Below, one piece after another: positions 25,438 through 36,220 of a DNA stretch of 64,000 nucleotides. Where the stretch lies: assembly GCA_940337035.1 (NCBI GenBank), contig OW679203.1:81049061-81113060 (forward strand). Reading direction: 5' to 3'. This stretch comes from Agriotes lineatus (taxonomy: Eukaryota; Arthropoda; Insecta; Coleoptera; Elateridae). The position numbers and the translations under genes are program-made. How positions within the stretch are numbered: position 1 is the stretch's first letter; every line of letters begins with the position of its first letter. The notes under the pieces are model-generated. The model ran no database searches, was not told the origin of the DNA, and saw only the letters and a list, made by a program, of their open reading frames with translations.

Positions 25438-25455
25438 GCGCCCTACGTGGGGCCA
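25438..25455 (+). other. Retroelement primer-binding site (tRNA-Lys)
   Basis: TAGCGCCCTACGTGGGGC matches the complement of the tRNA-Lys 3' end (TGGCGCCCAACGTGGGGC) at 16 of 18 positions. tRNA-Lys primes several insect gypsy-type elements and retroviruses. It implies the end of an LTR just upstream, probably at TGCA (25428-25431). No matching 3' LTR or pol was found, so the element is truncated or very old. Confidence 0.5.
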
Positions 25456-26970
25456 AAAGTTTGTGACTTGTACTACATCATGCATCAGTGTAGGTCGTAC
25501 AATAAATAATAGAAGCATTATATTGTGACACCCCTTCCCTTTCTGTAATAATCGTAAGCTTCCTACTATACAATCTTTTAGCATGCCTGCTCCGTCACAA
25601 ATGCATTTTGTTCTCTTCCACTAAAAATAATTGAAACAGTTATTTCACTGCATTTTATCTGCTTTAATTGTTATTTGCCCCACACAATTTAAAGCTCAAA
25701 ATAGAACTGGTTCAAAAGTAGCTACCTGCCCTTTGTGCTGGTTTATACTGCTTCTGAGCATATAAGTGATGTTGCACAAGTAGTACTCAGATAGCAGGAT
25801 GATAACGTTGGATAATCACCAGAGTGCAGCCTCACACCATTAATATTAGACTTGAAAGGTTGTTGCGTGAAAAAAACGTAATTACCACGTGTGTTAATTG
25901 TGTGGGAGTGTAAAAACCCATTTACTGGAACGCGCTCGTAGTGTAAACGCAGTATTAACGATTGGGTTGTGATCTGCTTTACCGGCAGACGGAGCAGCTG
26001 TTTTATGACAAGACCCTTTGGGAAAAACTGCAGAATCTGGGGACATTTCCTTTGCTATTGTTTATATTAATTATTATTAACCATGTTACTCTAGTAAAAA
26101 TAACCAAACTTATAAGGAAAGCAAGTAAAAGGAGGGGAATTGGCCCCAGATTCTACAGTTTAACCTCCGTTTTTATTTTGGTGCAAAAATTTAGAGTCCT
26201 TTTCGGCAGAATTCTGCCATTTGTGATCCAAGCTTTAACTCTTAACTTCATATATCGTGGACTACTATTTGTGAACTTCTTGGGCATTATACATTGAAAA
26301 GGTTATGTTCTTTTGCTTTAATATAATTAATTAAATAAGTGATTAAGAACCACCTCGCAAATATATTACTTCTAAGACGATTAAAAGGAGTTGTAATTTA
26401 CTAACTCGTTCAAATAAATGGTTATATGCCCTATTGATATTTTATTTATCTGCAAGTATTAACAATTATTATGGCTAGCTCAAATTTCAGTAAAGCATTT
26501 ACTCTATCTCTCGGTTAGGTTCAATTGGGCTGAATGTATAATTCTTAAGTTAATTTAATACGCTTCTGTACTTCGACTTCGTACTACTGCGCACAAGCAA
26601 ATACTCGAAAGTAGGTCATACCTTCAATTAAAATGGTTTCCGCTGACAAGTGCGATCGTGAATTTAAAAATAAAGTGAAAATTTATCACAGTTCCACCGG
26701 TAAATATTTGAATTAAGCTGTTTTGCAGCATTTACATCATTTGTTTTTCTAGCATTTGTTAAAGGGGGCCTATATCCACGCACGAATTGTTTTAGTTGGC
26801 GTCGTTTCAGGATCTAACTGTCACATAACCCCAAATCATGGAGTTGGGCTATTCTGCGGTCTGGATTCACTTTACAGCAATGAACATTGCTTGTATTGCT
26901 TTAGGTATGACTCTTGGTACTCATGCATAAACTTCCCGGTGTTCACTTAGCTTAATTTTAGGGGTAGACA
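25456..26970. other. No gene recognised
   Basis: Contains an open frame of 111 codons at 25962-26297, hydrophobic and without a known domain, lying downstream of the candidate primer-binding site. It does not look like gag. Otherwise AT-rich sequence without motifs. Confidence 0.35.
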
Positions 26971-26974
26971 GTAC

Positions 26975-27156
26975 CTGTTGTTGTTGCCGAACTTATCGGG
27001 CTCGAAGGCGACGCTGGTCTCGTTGTCGGACTGCTAGGGGCCTGTTGCTGCTGCAACTCCTCGGTCACGTCCTCACGTAGCTGCTTGCTGCTTTGGAGTC
27101 TTCCCCTCTGGGCTGTCTCGGCTTGCAGGCTTCCACGCAGAAATACAAATAGGCTG
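26975..27156 (-). CDS. Candidate coding exon, Q/S/T-rich end
   Basis: On the minus strand an open frame reads FLRGSLQAETAQRGRL, then SSKQLREDVTEELQQQQ, then a Ser/Pro/Thr-rich run ending SSATTT. It ends at CAACAG followed by GTACTG, a plausible donor. Upstream, CTAAC lies just before GGAGGCAG, which could be an acceptor, but the pyrimidine tract is poor. GC content is higher than in the flanks and the codons look used. I do not recognise the protein. Its phase does not connect to the four-exon gene at 27913-28860. It could also be the leader or gag start of an old LTR element. Confidence 0.35.
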
Positions 27157-27912
27157 CCTCCGAAGTTAGGTTATGGTCACTCAGGCTCGGAGAACTTTAC
27201 AACGTGAGGTGTTGGATTTCGATACAAATAACACCACACGACCACAAAATTGCACTGAATTGGCCGGTATAATTTTTATTGTTAAAATAATTTGTTTATA
27301 ATATGAAAATTAGCTTTATTTAGGAGTACATTTTACAACATGTCAATTATTTACATTAATTCAGTTGTTCTCTATAATATCCGCTATAAACAATTGCTAG
27401 TTTTAATCTTAAATAAAAACGGATGTGAATCAGGTTCAAAATGCTTACTTATAAATATAACTTTGCCTAAAATCTACCCCTTATTTACAAATAGTTATTC
27501 TAATATTATGGTCCACATTTATAATCAGTTAATCAAGTCTTTGCGTCACTGCACGTTTGTTAATTTGCTTTAAACTGTTCACATAGGTCACTGCACTGAT
27601 TAATTTTATAGGAGTACTTCCTTAACTAAGGCGTCTCTTGATTTCACCTGCTGTGTCCTTTTCGTCATTCTTATAAATCTTCGCTTGTTGATTCTTACAA
27701 TTTTCCACCAAATGTCTTAATTTCAGCCTTCTTAGTTGTTCGTTGCAACGTTCATTAGCTTATCTAGCTTTTCCTACCTTTCTTTGAAAACCCTGACAAA
27801 TATTTCACTATTTAACTTTCTTTGAATTATTCGCTTCAATTTATTGCCTTTGCAAACCATTTTGTAATTAATAGTTCGGCTATTACTTTGCACAAACCTC
27901 ATATTTTAAATT

Positions 27913-28860
27913 TTATTCTACATTCAACTTAGAGCCCTGTGAGAATTGAGCTTTGCTTAATTGGCATTTCTTTACCCATGCATTTAATCTATTAAATTCA
28001 AAGTTTAGGCTTTCAGTTATAGAAAATACCTCACCCTGAACTTTAGTGAAATGTTCATTAGTTTGGCAATGCTATCAGAGTTGAGTTTGTAGGGCCTAAT
28101 ACCATCGCAATATAGGACATTTTCGTCCACATCCTTGAGACGGGTTACTATCACGAGACTTTTCGCCGTTTTGGCCAATCGGCTGTAAAAACAGAGTCAA
28201 TTGTGCTAACGTAATTGCAATAAGCTAATTTTTGTCAGATATTTTTTTAGGGTCATCTGCGAGGTGTAAAGCACCTACGATTCCGGTTGCTCGAGAATTC
28301 CACTACAAACTTCACCTTCAGGGTGCAAACCACCTACAACTGACTGCTGGCGTCGACTTTCTGCGCCTGTTTAGAGCTATTTGTTTAACCTCCTGCAACC
28401 GCAGTTTTGAGCCTGTTTGGGAGCCATTCTTTTCAACTACTACAAAAGCGTAAAGCTCTCAGTTAAGTAGTGCAACTTAATATTTGTGTTCATTATATTG
28501 TACCGCAAGCTCGGTAAAATAAACTGTAGCTGTATTTAATATGGAATTATACATTTTACTGGTTAAATATTAAATTGTGTATTTTTGTCGTGCTAACCAC
28601 TGCTCTGAAAGCGTTAATTTGGGATGCACATTTCAAGTAAGTAATATATAATCAAAATGTATAGTATTTGTGTGGTAGTTATTATATGCAGCTGCTACCT
28701 TCTGTATTTCAGATATTGTGTTATTGACTGCTTCGATTAACCTGAGTTTATAAGTTCTTGACCTGTCTGAGTATATTTGTGGTAATTGAAAAACTTGGTG
28801 CTCATACCATTTAGTAATTACATAATTTAAAGAACTGCACGCCGTCTCCACTGGGTCCAT
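27913..28860 (-). CDS. Compact four-exon gene, unrecognised 151-residue protein
   Basis: The exons are 28860-28699, 28455-28334, 28182-28035 and 27936-27913. The start ATG sits in CCAAATGG, with TATATTTAA about 10-20 bases upstream. All introns are GT-AG (243, 151 and 98 nt) and the phases agree (0, 2, 0). The donors are AAG/GTAGCA, TAG/GTGGTT and AGG/GTGAGG. The acceptors are GAGAG/CTT (weak), TTTTTACAG/C and TTCTCACAG/G. The last exon ends GTAGAATAA, overlapping an AATAAA. The protein starts MDPVETACSSLNYV; the third exon contains SLVIVTRLKDVDENVLYCDG and YKLNSDSIAKLMNISLKF. There is no signal peptide, membrane segment or motif I recognise. The first intron's acceptor is the weakest point; more exons are possible. 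Confidence 0.55.
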
Positions 28861-29354
28861 TTGGCGGGCCCTTAAATATACCCTCGTAGCGTTGCAATAT
28901 GTTAAAATGTTTAGGAAAACTATAATATAACACGTTTGGCGCTAACAAGATGACAACCGAAAGGAAGTCAAACGCACTTTAAATTAGACTCTATTAGTTG
29001 CAATTAATGATTTATATACTGCTTCACCATACGCTTGGCGTCGGTTAAGCTGACGTTAGCAAGGCTGATCCGACGTGACATAAGTGTGCTAAGTTTTCAT
29101 TCTTTCCTATGTAGGTTGAAATGCAATGTTATTCCAACCGTCAAGCAAACAAGATGTTTTACATAATAGCGTAAACCTCATCCATTTCTGTGTCGTTCAG
29201 ATTTAATTAACTTCTATCTTGTTTTAGGTAGCGTTCTAGTATAAATATTATTTACAAAAATACACTTTGTTAATCAGTACTAATCATTTAGTGTCAATTT
29301 TAGATTTTGCTCATAAGTATACAGTATTTATCATTCATATTAATTATATGAAAA
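28861..29354. other. No gene recognised
   Basis: AT-rich sequence upstream of the four-exon gene; it would contain that gene's promoter. No other signal seen. Confidence 0.4.
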
Positions 29355-29500
29355 CGGCAGAGTTAGCTCAGAGATAAGATCCTCTGGTTCTGGACTATAA
29401 TGTGTGGCTTTAATTCTCGCTTACTTCAAGGGCCACAAAAGTCTTGTAGCGACTTTACTGCATTTTTTATTGATTTACGTGAGTCCAAAAATAGCATATC
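29355..29500 (+). repeat. tRNA-derived SINE remnant
   Basis: An A-box-like stretch TTAGCTCAGAGATAAGA is followed about 45 bp later by a degraded B box (GGCTTTAATTCTC). The rest has no tRNA folding, and non-tRNA sequence follows. It differs from the SINE heads at 10519 and 51856, so it is probably another family. Ends are uncertain. Confidence 0.45.
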
Positions 29501-31111
29501 AATTGGCTTACATTATGTAAAAGCGGTTTGTTATTAGTGAACGAATGAATAAATAAATGTACGCTCTATGGCACATTACACACAAACAGTATCTGAAAAG
29601 TATTACAAAACATAAACTACATCGTCTGCAACTAAGATTTTTCTCTTGATAAAATCCATAAAATCGGACTCAAACACTACTTTTTCATTGCTATTCACAT
29701 TAAACAACACTTTAAAATATATATTCTCTATAAATTCTGAAAAATCCTTAATAGATATACCGAAGCTATACACACAATATAAATTAAATAAACTGAAAGC
29801 GTAATTTTCTCTTGGAAAAAAAGCTTGTAATAACATTTAATGAACATGATGATATCAGACCATACAAAAAAGTTTTACAAACGGATATCGCTATTATTTT
29901 CTCATCAATTCTAAATGACAAATTAATCGTATATATTTTGTGCACAACTATGTTCTTTAGCTAATTGCTAATTCCAACAATTAACACTGTTCTTTGTACG
30001 TAACCACTTAAGCAATTAACAGGAGTTTATTCCTTTTAAATTATGTTGCTGCTTTTAGTAAAATCCTTATGCAAAACCATCGGCTATGACTCTGTTGCAA
30101 TAATATTGTAGGGGAATGATTAATTCTTAGTATAGAAATCATCGATAATAAAGTGTTGACACCTTTGCGAATGTTTATTCAACCTGTACATTCTGATTCA
30201 GCAGATAAAACTTTGCTTTTATACGCTTTTATTAAACTCGTAGATTTAGTTCGATGTTTCGTGGGAGCATTGTTCAAATAGTATTATTGGTTTCCTTATT
30301 GACACATCGCAGTTTATTTTTCACTGTTAGATAACGTTGGTACCCTTGAATTTTCTAAAAATTTCTCTTTGTTTCACTATAAAACAAGGGTTTCACACCT
30401 TGTATTGTTCGCTGATATTTTATTGATAAGCAAACATAATCCTGCACATGCATTTATACGTGAGTTACTTCAATGTGTATTTTCTTTTGAAATGTGCAAT
30501 TTTAATGTTAAGTGCGGCATAACAATGGTAAATAATGAAGATAGCACCTTCGATATGCAAATTCTAAAGAAATAGTCGCTTTTGCGTCGTCACACTTTCT
30601 AATAAATGTATGTCCTAGTCTGTTTAACCTGGACAGCATATAATATTTTCAAGGTATTTCACTAAAATTACAGTTGTATTGGTTAAACTAGTATATTAGC
30701 GGTATTTTCTAAGTTAATACTTACAACAAAGCGATACAGTTTTATTTTTATAATGCGGAAATTACATAAAATGAATTTGCATTTACAGTAATAACTATGA
30801 AAAAGTTTCAGAGGTGCTCTTGGCTACTCTTCACTGTATCTTCCAGTTTCTAAACAGCCTAAAAGTAAAATAGTAGAAAAATTCTATGATACTTATGAGA
30901 CTCAATCCCAACATCAAGCCACACGTTCCGCCGAAGCTACCTGAAATATAAAATATTACCAAAGCAATTTCTCACGTCAGGCAGGTTAAATATATTGTAA
31001 CAATAACATCAGATACAAAAAGACGTTAAAAACAAGCGGAAGTCATCTTAATGCTTTTGAAAAAAATATTTTTAAACTAGCTCCTTTGTAATCCCTTACT
31101 CGAAAATACTA
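29501..31111. other. No gene recognised
   Basis: Very AT-rich. A minus-strand frame of 77 codons (29603-29836) and a plus-strand frame of 68 codons (30369-30575) have no known motif or supporting splice sites. Confidence 0.4.
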
Positions 31112-31992
31112 CAGGGTCCGGCAGCATAACTTCCTTTTTTCAAAACGCAATAAAACCCATTTTATGAATCAGAATTTTTTATTATTTTTTTTATAATGTA
31201 GGTACATATCTAAAGTTATGTTTTAGACAGTTTTGAAAATCATATCAGGTGGGTGACGCCCCCCATTGCCCATACACTGAATGAGCCGATTTCTGGCGTT
31301 TGTCATGACTCTTACCAGCATATCAGCAGGTATTTTGGCAATTTCTGCCGGGATGTTGGCCTTCAGGTCTTGTAGGGTCCTTGGACGGTTGGCATAAACG
31401 CGGGATTTAAAAAAAAACGCACAAAAGAATCGCAAGGGATCAAATCGGGAGAGCAGGCTGGCCACTCCTAATTGCTCCTTATTGAGATGTGGCGCTCAGG
31501 GAAGTGTTCCCTCAAAACATCCACCGATGCCCTTGAAGTGTGAGGCGTTGCTCCGTCCTGTTGGAACTAAATGTGTCCAATTCATCAAATCGTGGGAAAA
31601 AAATCCTCCAACATGTTCACATATCGGTCTGAATTCACTATTACTGTGACCTCATTTTCTTCAAAAAACCAGGGACCAGCAATCCTAGCTGAGGAAATTG
31701 CACACCACACTGTGACTTTAGGTGAATGCAAATGCCTTTGATGCAATTCTCGGGGATTGGTATGAGCCCAGTAACGCATGTTCTGTTTGCGATCACAGAA
31801 CATCCGTTCGAAAAGTAGGACTCGACGGCAAACACATGTTCCTCACTGTTCCAAAGTATGATGGCGACCGGCATGGAAGGAAACAAAACTTTAGAACCAC
31901 GCCTGTCGAATGAGACCACTCCCGCCCCGCTACGACCCCTACAGCCTGAATGGCGCGCATTTCAAAAAAGGAAGTTATGTTGCCGGACCCTG
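31112..31992 (-). mobile_element. Internally deleted mariner-family element
   Basis: Bounded by near-identical inverted ends of about 30 bp (CAGGGTCCGGCAGCATAACT on the left; the right end is its complement with one change in that stretch). TA dinucleotides lie directly outside (31110-31111 and 31993-31994), the mariner target duplication. At 881 bp it is shorter than the usual 1.3 kb. The transposase is on the minus strand and lacks a central part. Confidence 0.8.
31221..31880 (-). pseudogene. Mariner-type transposase, internally deleted and frameshifted
   Basis: On the minus strand about 29 N-terminal residues remain (MPVAIILWNSEEHVFAVESY, then FSNGCSVIA). The sequence then jumps to the middle of the protein (QNMRYWAHTNPREL, SPKVTVWCAISSARI, GPWFFEENEV). 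The helix-turn-helix region and the first catalytic Asp are lost. The second catalytic Asp is seen in QQDGATPHTS and the third in CSPDLIP, about 36 residues apart, closer to DD37D than to DD34D elements. There is an in-frame stop between them and a frameshift at the A-run near 31415. The C-terminal block ends MIFKTV just before TAA. It cannot encode an active enzyme. Confidence 0.75.
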
Positions 31993-31994
31993 TA

Positions 31995-33239
31995 CTTTTA
32001 CCTTTACTTCAATTATTATCTGGAGATATCTGTAGATTTTTAAATTAAATTTCCATAATGTCAACTAGCTTTCTTCGTATAATTTCCTTTATGTAGTAGT
32101 AATGCTCGTGTAGCAGAACTGGTCATATTATCGACAATATTATTTATTCTAGAGCTAGAGTGTGCGGTTATGTTGAAGAGGTTAACTTTTCACTGCGGCT
32201 GGTAGCATTCAACTATTATTCGTAATGTCTGTTCCTCGCAGGGCACCCATCCCTCACTTATGGCTTCTCGTGCCACACCCTAGGCAACTGTATCAACCTG
32301 CAAGCTCAACTAACCGAGGGTAGCCAGATGTAGTAAAAACCTACGAGCCAAAATTGATGGATGAAGTACAACATCTTGGAAAGCAAAGGAAAAATACAAA
32401 GATTTTTTTCTGAAAACGACACTCAGTCCTGGGCACCTCTTGAGTGTAGGGAGGGTGCTAAGAATCCCTCTTTTAGTAACTGTCCTAAAACCCAAAGAGA
32501 AAAAAAGGATTGGTACATGAAATGTACGAAGTATGTTTTGGTCTGAAAACGCTGCCAACGTAATCAAGGAGATGAAGGAACTGAAAACAGTGATATGCTG
32601 GAAACCGACGCAGCAGCATGATATCGGATCGTATACAGTACTTAGAATGAATTCAAAAGTAAGTTAACATCAATATAAGCTAGACTACACCGAACAAGTT
32701 TGCAACGACATAAGAGCTGCCTTAAATAACATTAAAAGGGAAGAATCAAGCCCCTTAACCATACAAGAAACACAAATCTACTTTGACAAATGCATTCTAA
32801 AGCGGGTAGCCGAGAGGTTATGGTAGTACGCGGACATTGGTTTTATCTACTCTCTCCGACTAACATTCCAACCTTTGGTGGTCCTCGCCTCTGTAGAAAG
32901 GCATTTTTCTTTAATTCAGAGAATTAGACTTACCAGCTGCCCCGGCCGTAGCCGAACAAGAATGCAGTTTTCAAACTTGCTTTTAGACGGTTTTATACAT
33001 GGAACTAGAAATCACATCGATTGTATTACCATCAATACACTTCGAATCAATCAAAATTATCGAGAAGCTGATATTAACTTTGATCGCAATCTACTTCTGT
33101 CTATAATGAGAGTACCCCTTAAGAAAACAGCATTGCCTTCTATTGAGGAAATAACATATAACCACAAAATGAAAATCAAAGACAAAAGAAGAAGTTGAGA
33201 GGGTCGCAGAAGCATCAAGGTGTAGAGAACGCCTTCGAA
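31995..33239. other. No gene recognised; possible transposon debris
   Basis: An open frame at 32875-33198 contains ASVERHFSLIQRIR, faintly like the C-terminal dimerisation region of hAT transposases, but no other hAT feature is present. The rest is short broken frames. I cannot assign it. Confidence 0.35.
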
Positions 33240-33570
33240 AGCATTACGAATGCTATAAACCCAATAGCTGATGAAAAGTTACCTCCAACAGAAAGGAGAA
33301 AAGCAGCCTTAGGATGACCGATAGCATCTTGAAAGAAATAGAGTGCAAGGATCAATAGAATTATAATAAGATAGAAAGGCCCTATGGCTCACAGTTAACA
33401 AGATATAGAGAAGAGGGGAATATATAACGTAGCTAATTCATGAAGAACATAAAACCAACACAGAACTGAAAGAAGTAGAAGAGAAAGCAATCATTACTAA
33501 AAACGAAGTGAGTCAAGCAGTCCAACAGTTAAACTCTAACAAAACTCCAGGTCCTGATAGAGTCCTTTTA
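33240..33570 (+). pseudogene. Non-LTR retrotransposon fragment, linker and start of RT
   Basis: A plus-strand remnant reads, in broken frames, WMTDSILKEIE-like sequence (about 33310-33350, W replaced by a stop) and then EVSQAVQQLNSNKTPGPDRV at about 33508-33565. The latter is the block that opens the reverse transcriptase domain of LINEs (A..KMK..KAPGPDG in most families). Stops and shifts show it is dead. The clade cannot be told from this short piece. Confidence 0.55.
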
Positions 33571-33879
33571 TAGTTTGAAATGACATTTTTTTTAACAACC
33601 TTGTGCACGGTTCTTCTCTTTAGTGTGCAAATACGGCGAGTTTACTACCATTAACCCCAATTATTATCTGCAATTAATTAATCATTACAATAAAAAGCAA
33701 AAAATGAACAACTGAAACATAGTGTAATATAAAAAAGAGAAGGTAGTGATACTCTTGCAAATCACTAGCTCTATAAACAACTTTACACTGGCATTCACTT
33801 TAGCGTTCTACACTATGAATGCGGGAATAAAGATAAAGATAAAAAATTAGAATTTACCAAATCATCAAAGACCTCATTG

Positions 33880-34090
33880 ATATTTGTAGAAAAGGAATTC
33901 ATCCAACCGTTGAGTCCTTACACAGTAACATGTTTAAATAGCATTAGTATTGTAAAACTGAACCTTCTGAATGAAAAGAGACACACCCAGTATATCATAT
34001 GCCAACAATTGGGACGCACCCGAAATTACTGTACGAGTAGTTTTCGATGCTTCACATGCACGCGATTAAATGCAACCTGCTAATGTCTCA
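33880..34090 (+). pseudogene. Jockey-like LINE ORF1 fragment (zinc knuckle)
   Basis: The frame contains ICQQLGRTRNYC followed by SSFRCFTCTRLNATC, preceded by a TVTCLNSISIVKLNLLNEK segment. This is the order found in the gag-like ORF1 of jockey-type LINEs, where a C-x2-C-x4-H-x4-C knuckle follows a PRE-type domain. Here one Cys and the His of the first knuckle are replaced. It lies downstream of the RT fragment at 33240, so the two come from different copies. Confidence 0.45.
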
Positions 34091-34099
34091 GTGGTCAAG

Positions 34100-34645
34100 A
34101 AGTGGAATGAATCAAATATGCACAATACCATCCAGCAAATTATAAACGAATTAACGCTCAAACTACATAGATCCAGCAAGTGGACATTAAGTAAGCCCCA
34201 AAACTACGTATTAGTAATCACACATGGCAAACTGCACAAAGTAAGCAAATGCACAATAATTATTCTTTTATTCAGTAATGACGACACAATTGAAGTCTAG
34301 ACGATATGATAACAAAATTAACGGCGAAGGTGGTTAGAATGCTAAATCTCCTCATTTTCATGACTACTAAAATTAAATTATGTCAAAAATCACCTAGAAG
34401 CTAGCGACTTAACTAGTCGTAACCTGAGGCTTAAATTGTATATGTCATGCTTATTTTCGAAGCGCATATAACTGAAAAGATGATATCAAAGTACCAAAAT
34501 ATTCCCCAATTGAATTGAACCGCTCAAGAAAAGACAGTAATCTTCATTAAAAGCGGTATCAAACAATTCGAAGTGAGTAAGGTTAATCTGAAAGCTGTTA
34601 CCAAATTATCTAATAAAGCTTGAAATTTTACTAAAGGCTTTTAAC
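34100..34645. other. No gene recognised
   Basis: Left flank of the BEL element. One short open frame (34070-34300) without motif. Nothing else seen. Confidence 0.4.
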
Positions 34646-34976
34646 GTGGGGGAGCCTCCCAGTTTTCCGTTATGTTTGGAAAATTCCTGGTTGCTAGCTC
34701 GCTTTGGACGTTAATGAACTGTATTGATTTATACTTCACTAAATTATACACTCATTGAAAGCAAAGTAGGTAATTTATTCGCAATAAATTAGTACACAAA
34801 CATTAAACATTTAAACAAAGAATTAGCGTTTCTCGGAGTGGACCGGTTCGCGTGCTGTACTCGCTGACAGACGGAACGTAAGTGGTGAGGGCAGTCGCGC
34901 CCAAGAAGTGCTGAAATGCGCATAGTACAATACGCAACTACAAGCGAGGCGGCACAATTTTATGAAACACTTAACA
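34646..34976 (-). repeat. 3' LTR of BEL/Pao element
   Basis: 331 bp, same length as the 5' LTR with no gaps. Sense sequence starts TGTTAAGTGTTTC. Preceded on the sense strand by GGCGGGCGGTA, a weak polypurine tract. Seven substitutions against the 5' LTR, all transitions. Confidence 0.92.
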
Positions 34977-35170
34977 TACCGCCCGCCTTGGAAAGGGTAA
35001 CCTTTCAAATAACAACAGTACAAATTTGACATGTAGCAGCTAGAGTAAGACATGTAAATAGATCAAACATATATAAGCATGATAATACATAGATCTTAAG
35101 GTAATACAAGAAAACCCCAACAATAGATAGCCAAAAGGCTTTACGAAACACTGCGCAAGACGCTAACGTA

Positions 35171-36220
35171 CTAGTTCACAACACTAGGTAGCGGACACAA
35201 TTTGGCGAAGGATCGCTTTACGATCCCTGACACAGTTTTCACTGACGCCACACGCGTAACGCCGTCAAGGCCAGGGTGCAGCTCGGTGACCCGGCCTAAC
35301 CTCCACTTCAGAGGGGGAAGATTGTCATCCTTGCTGAGGACCATGGAACCAGGCTGGAGGTCCGAAAGGTGTGTGCGCTATTTGGTGCGCTGTTGGAATT
35401 CTGAGATGTACTCCTTACTCCATCTTTTTCATACATTCTGGTGGAGCTGTTGTATTCTTTGGTATCTAGACAGCCGAGACTCGGCTATCTCAGTAACGTT
35501 GGGATCAGGCAGTGACACCAAAAGACGACCGATCAGAAAATGAGCAGGAGTCAAAGGCTGAAGGTCGTTTGGATCAGCGGACAAAGGGGACAGGGGTCGG
35601 GAGTTTAAGGTCGCTTCCACCTGTGCTAGCAAAGTGCAAAATTCATCGTAATTTAGACTAGCGTTACATATAACGCGCCGTATGTGATGTTTGGAGGACT
35701 TAATTCCGGCCTCCCGCAATCCGCCAAAGTGGGGACTGTGCGCGGGTATAAAATGCCAAGCTACTCCGTCGCTCGCGACTGATTCGGAAATAGAAAGGCC
35801 TTGTTCCGCAAGAAAATTGCCTAATTCGATTAATTCGGAATTAGCGCCGACAAAGTTAGTGCCATTGTCTGAATAGACATGAAGCGGTTTGCCTCGACGA
35901 GCTACAAACCGGCGAAAAGCCATTAAGAAGGCTTCAGTAGAAAGGTCAGCGACCAATTCAAGGTGTACTGCTTTTGTGACAAAACAAACGAATAGACAAA
36001 GGTAGGACTTCACTAGTTTAGAACTACGTCCTTTGCGATCCTTTATCATGAACGGTCCACCATAATCGATACCAGTTGTATGAAATGGGGGCGATGATTC
36101 AATACGAGAGGCTGGCAGATCTCCCATTATGGGTTCGGTTAACTTAGGAGAAAATCTAAAACACCGCAAGCATTGATGAACCACTTGCTTGACTATATTT
36201 CTGCCAGAGGTAATCCAATA
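35171..36220 (-). pseudogene. BEL/Pao integrase core and C-terminus
   Basis: Same frame as 36221-37880. The catalytic triad is visible: D in TGIDYGGPF, D in YSDNGTNF, and E in FGGLREAGIKSSKHH. The tail contains PAHFLIGRLL and, past two more in-frame stops (TGA at 35429-35431, TAG at 35378-35380), the LKWRLGRVTELHPG stretch usual at the end of BEL integrases. The frame closes at TAG 35171-35173. Both stops fall where the family has Trp, consistent with G-to-A changes on the sense strand. Confidence 0.88.

Noticed and set aside
27600..27900. Possible further exons downstream of the four-exon gene (Lys/Arg-rich short frames)
   Set aside because: Frames are short and broken, and the gene model already ends at a stop with AATAAA at 27912-27917.
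29603..29836. 77-codon AT-rich minus-strand frame, considered as a viral or terminal-exon remnant
   Set aside because: No recognisable domain and no matching acceptor; composition alone explains it.
32875..33198. Open frame resembling a hAT transposase C-terminus (ASVERHFSLIQRIR)
   Set aside because: Only one short motif fits; no DDE residues, BED finger or terminal repeats are nearby, so I do not annotate it as hAT.
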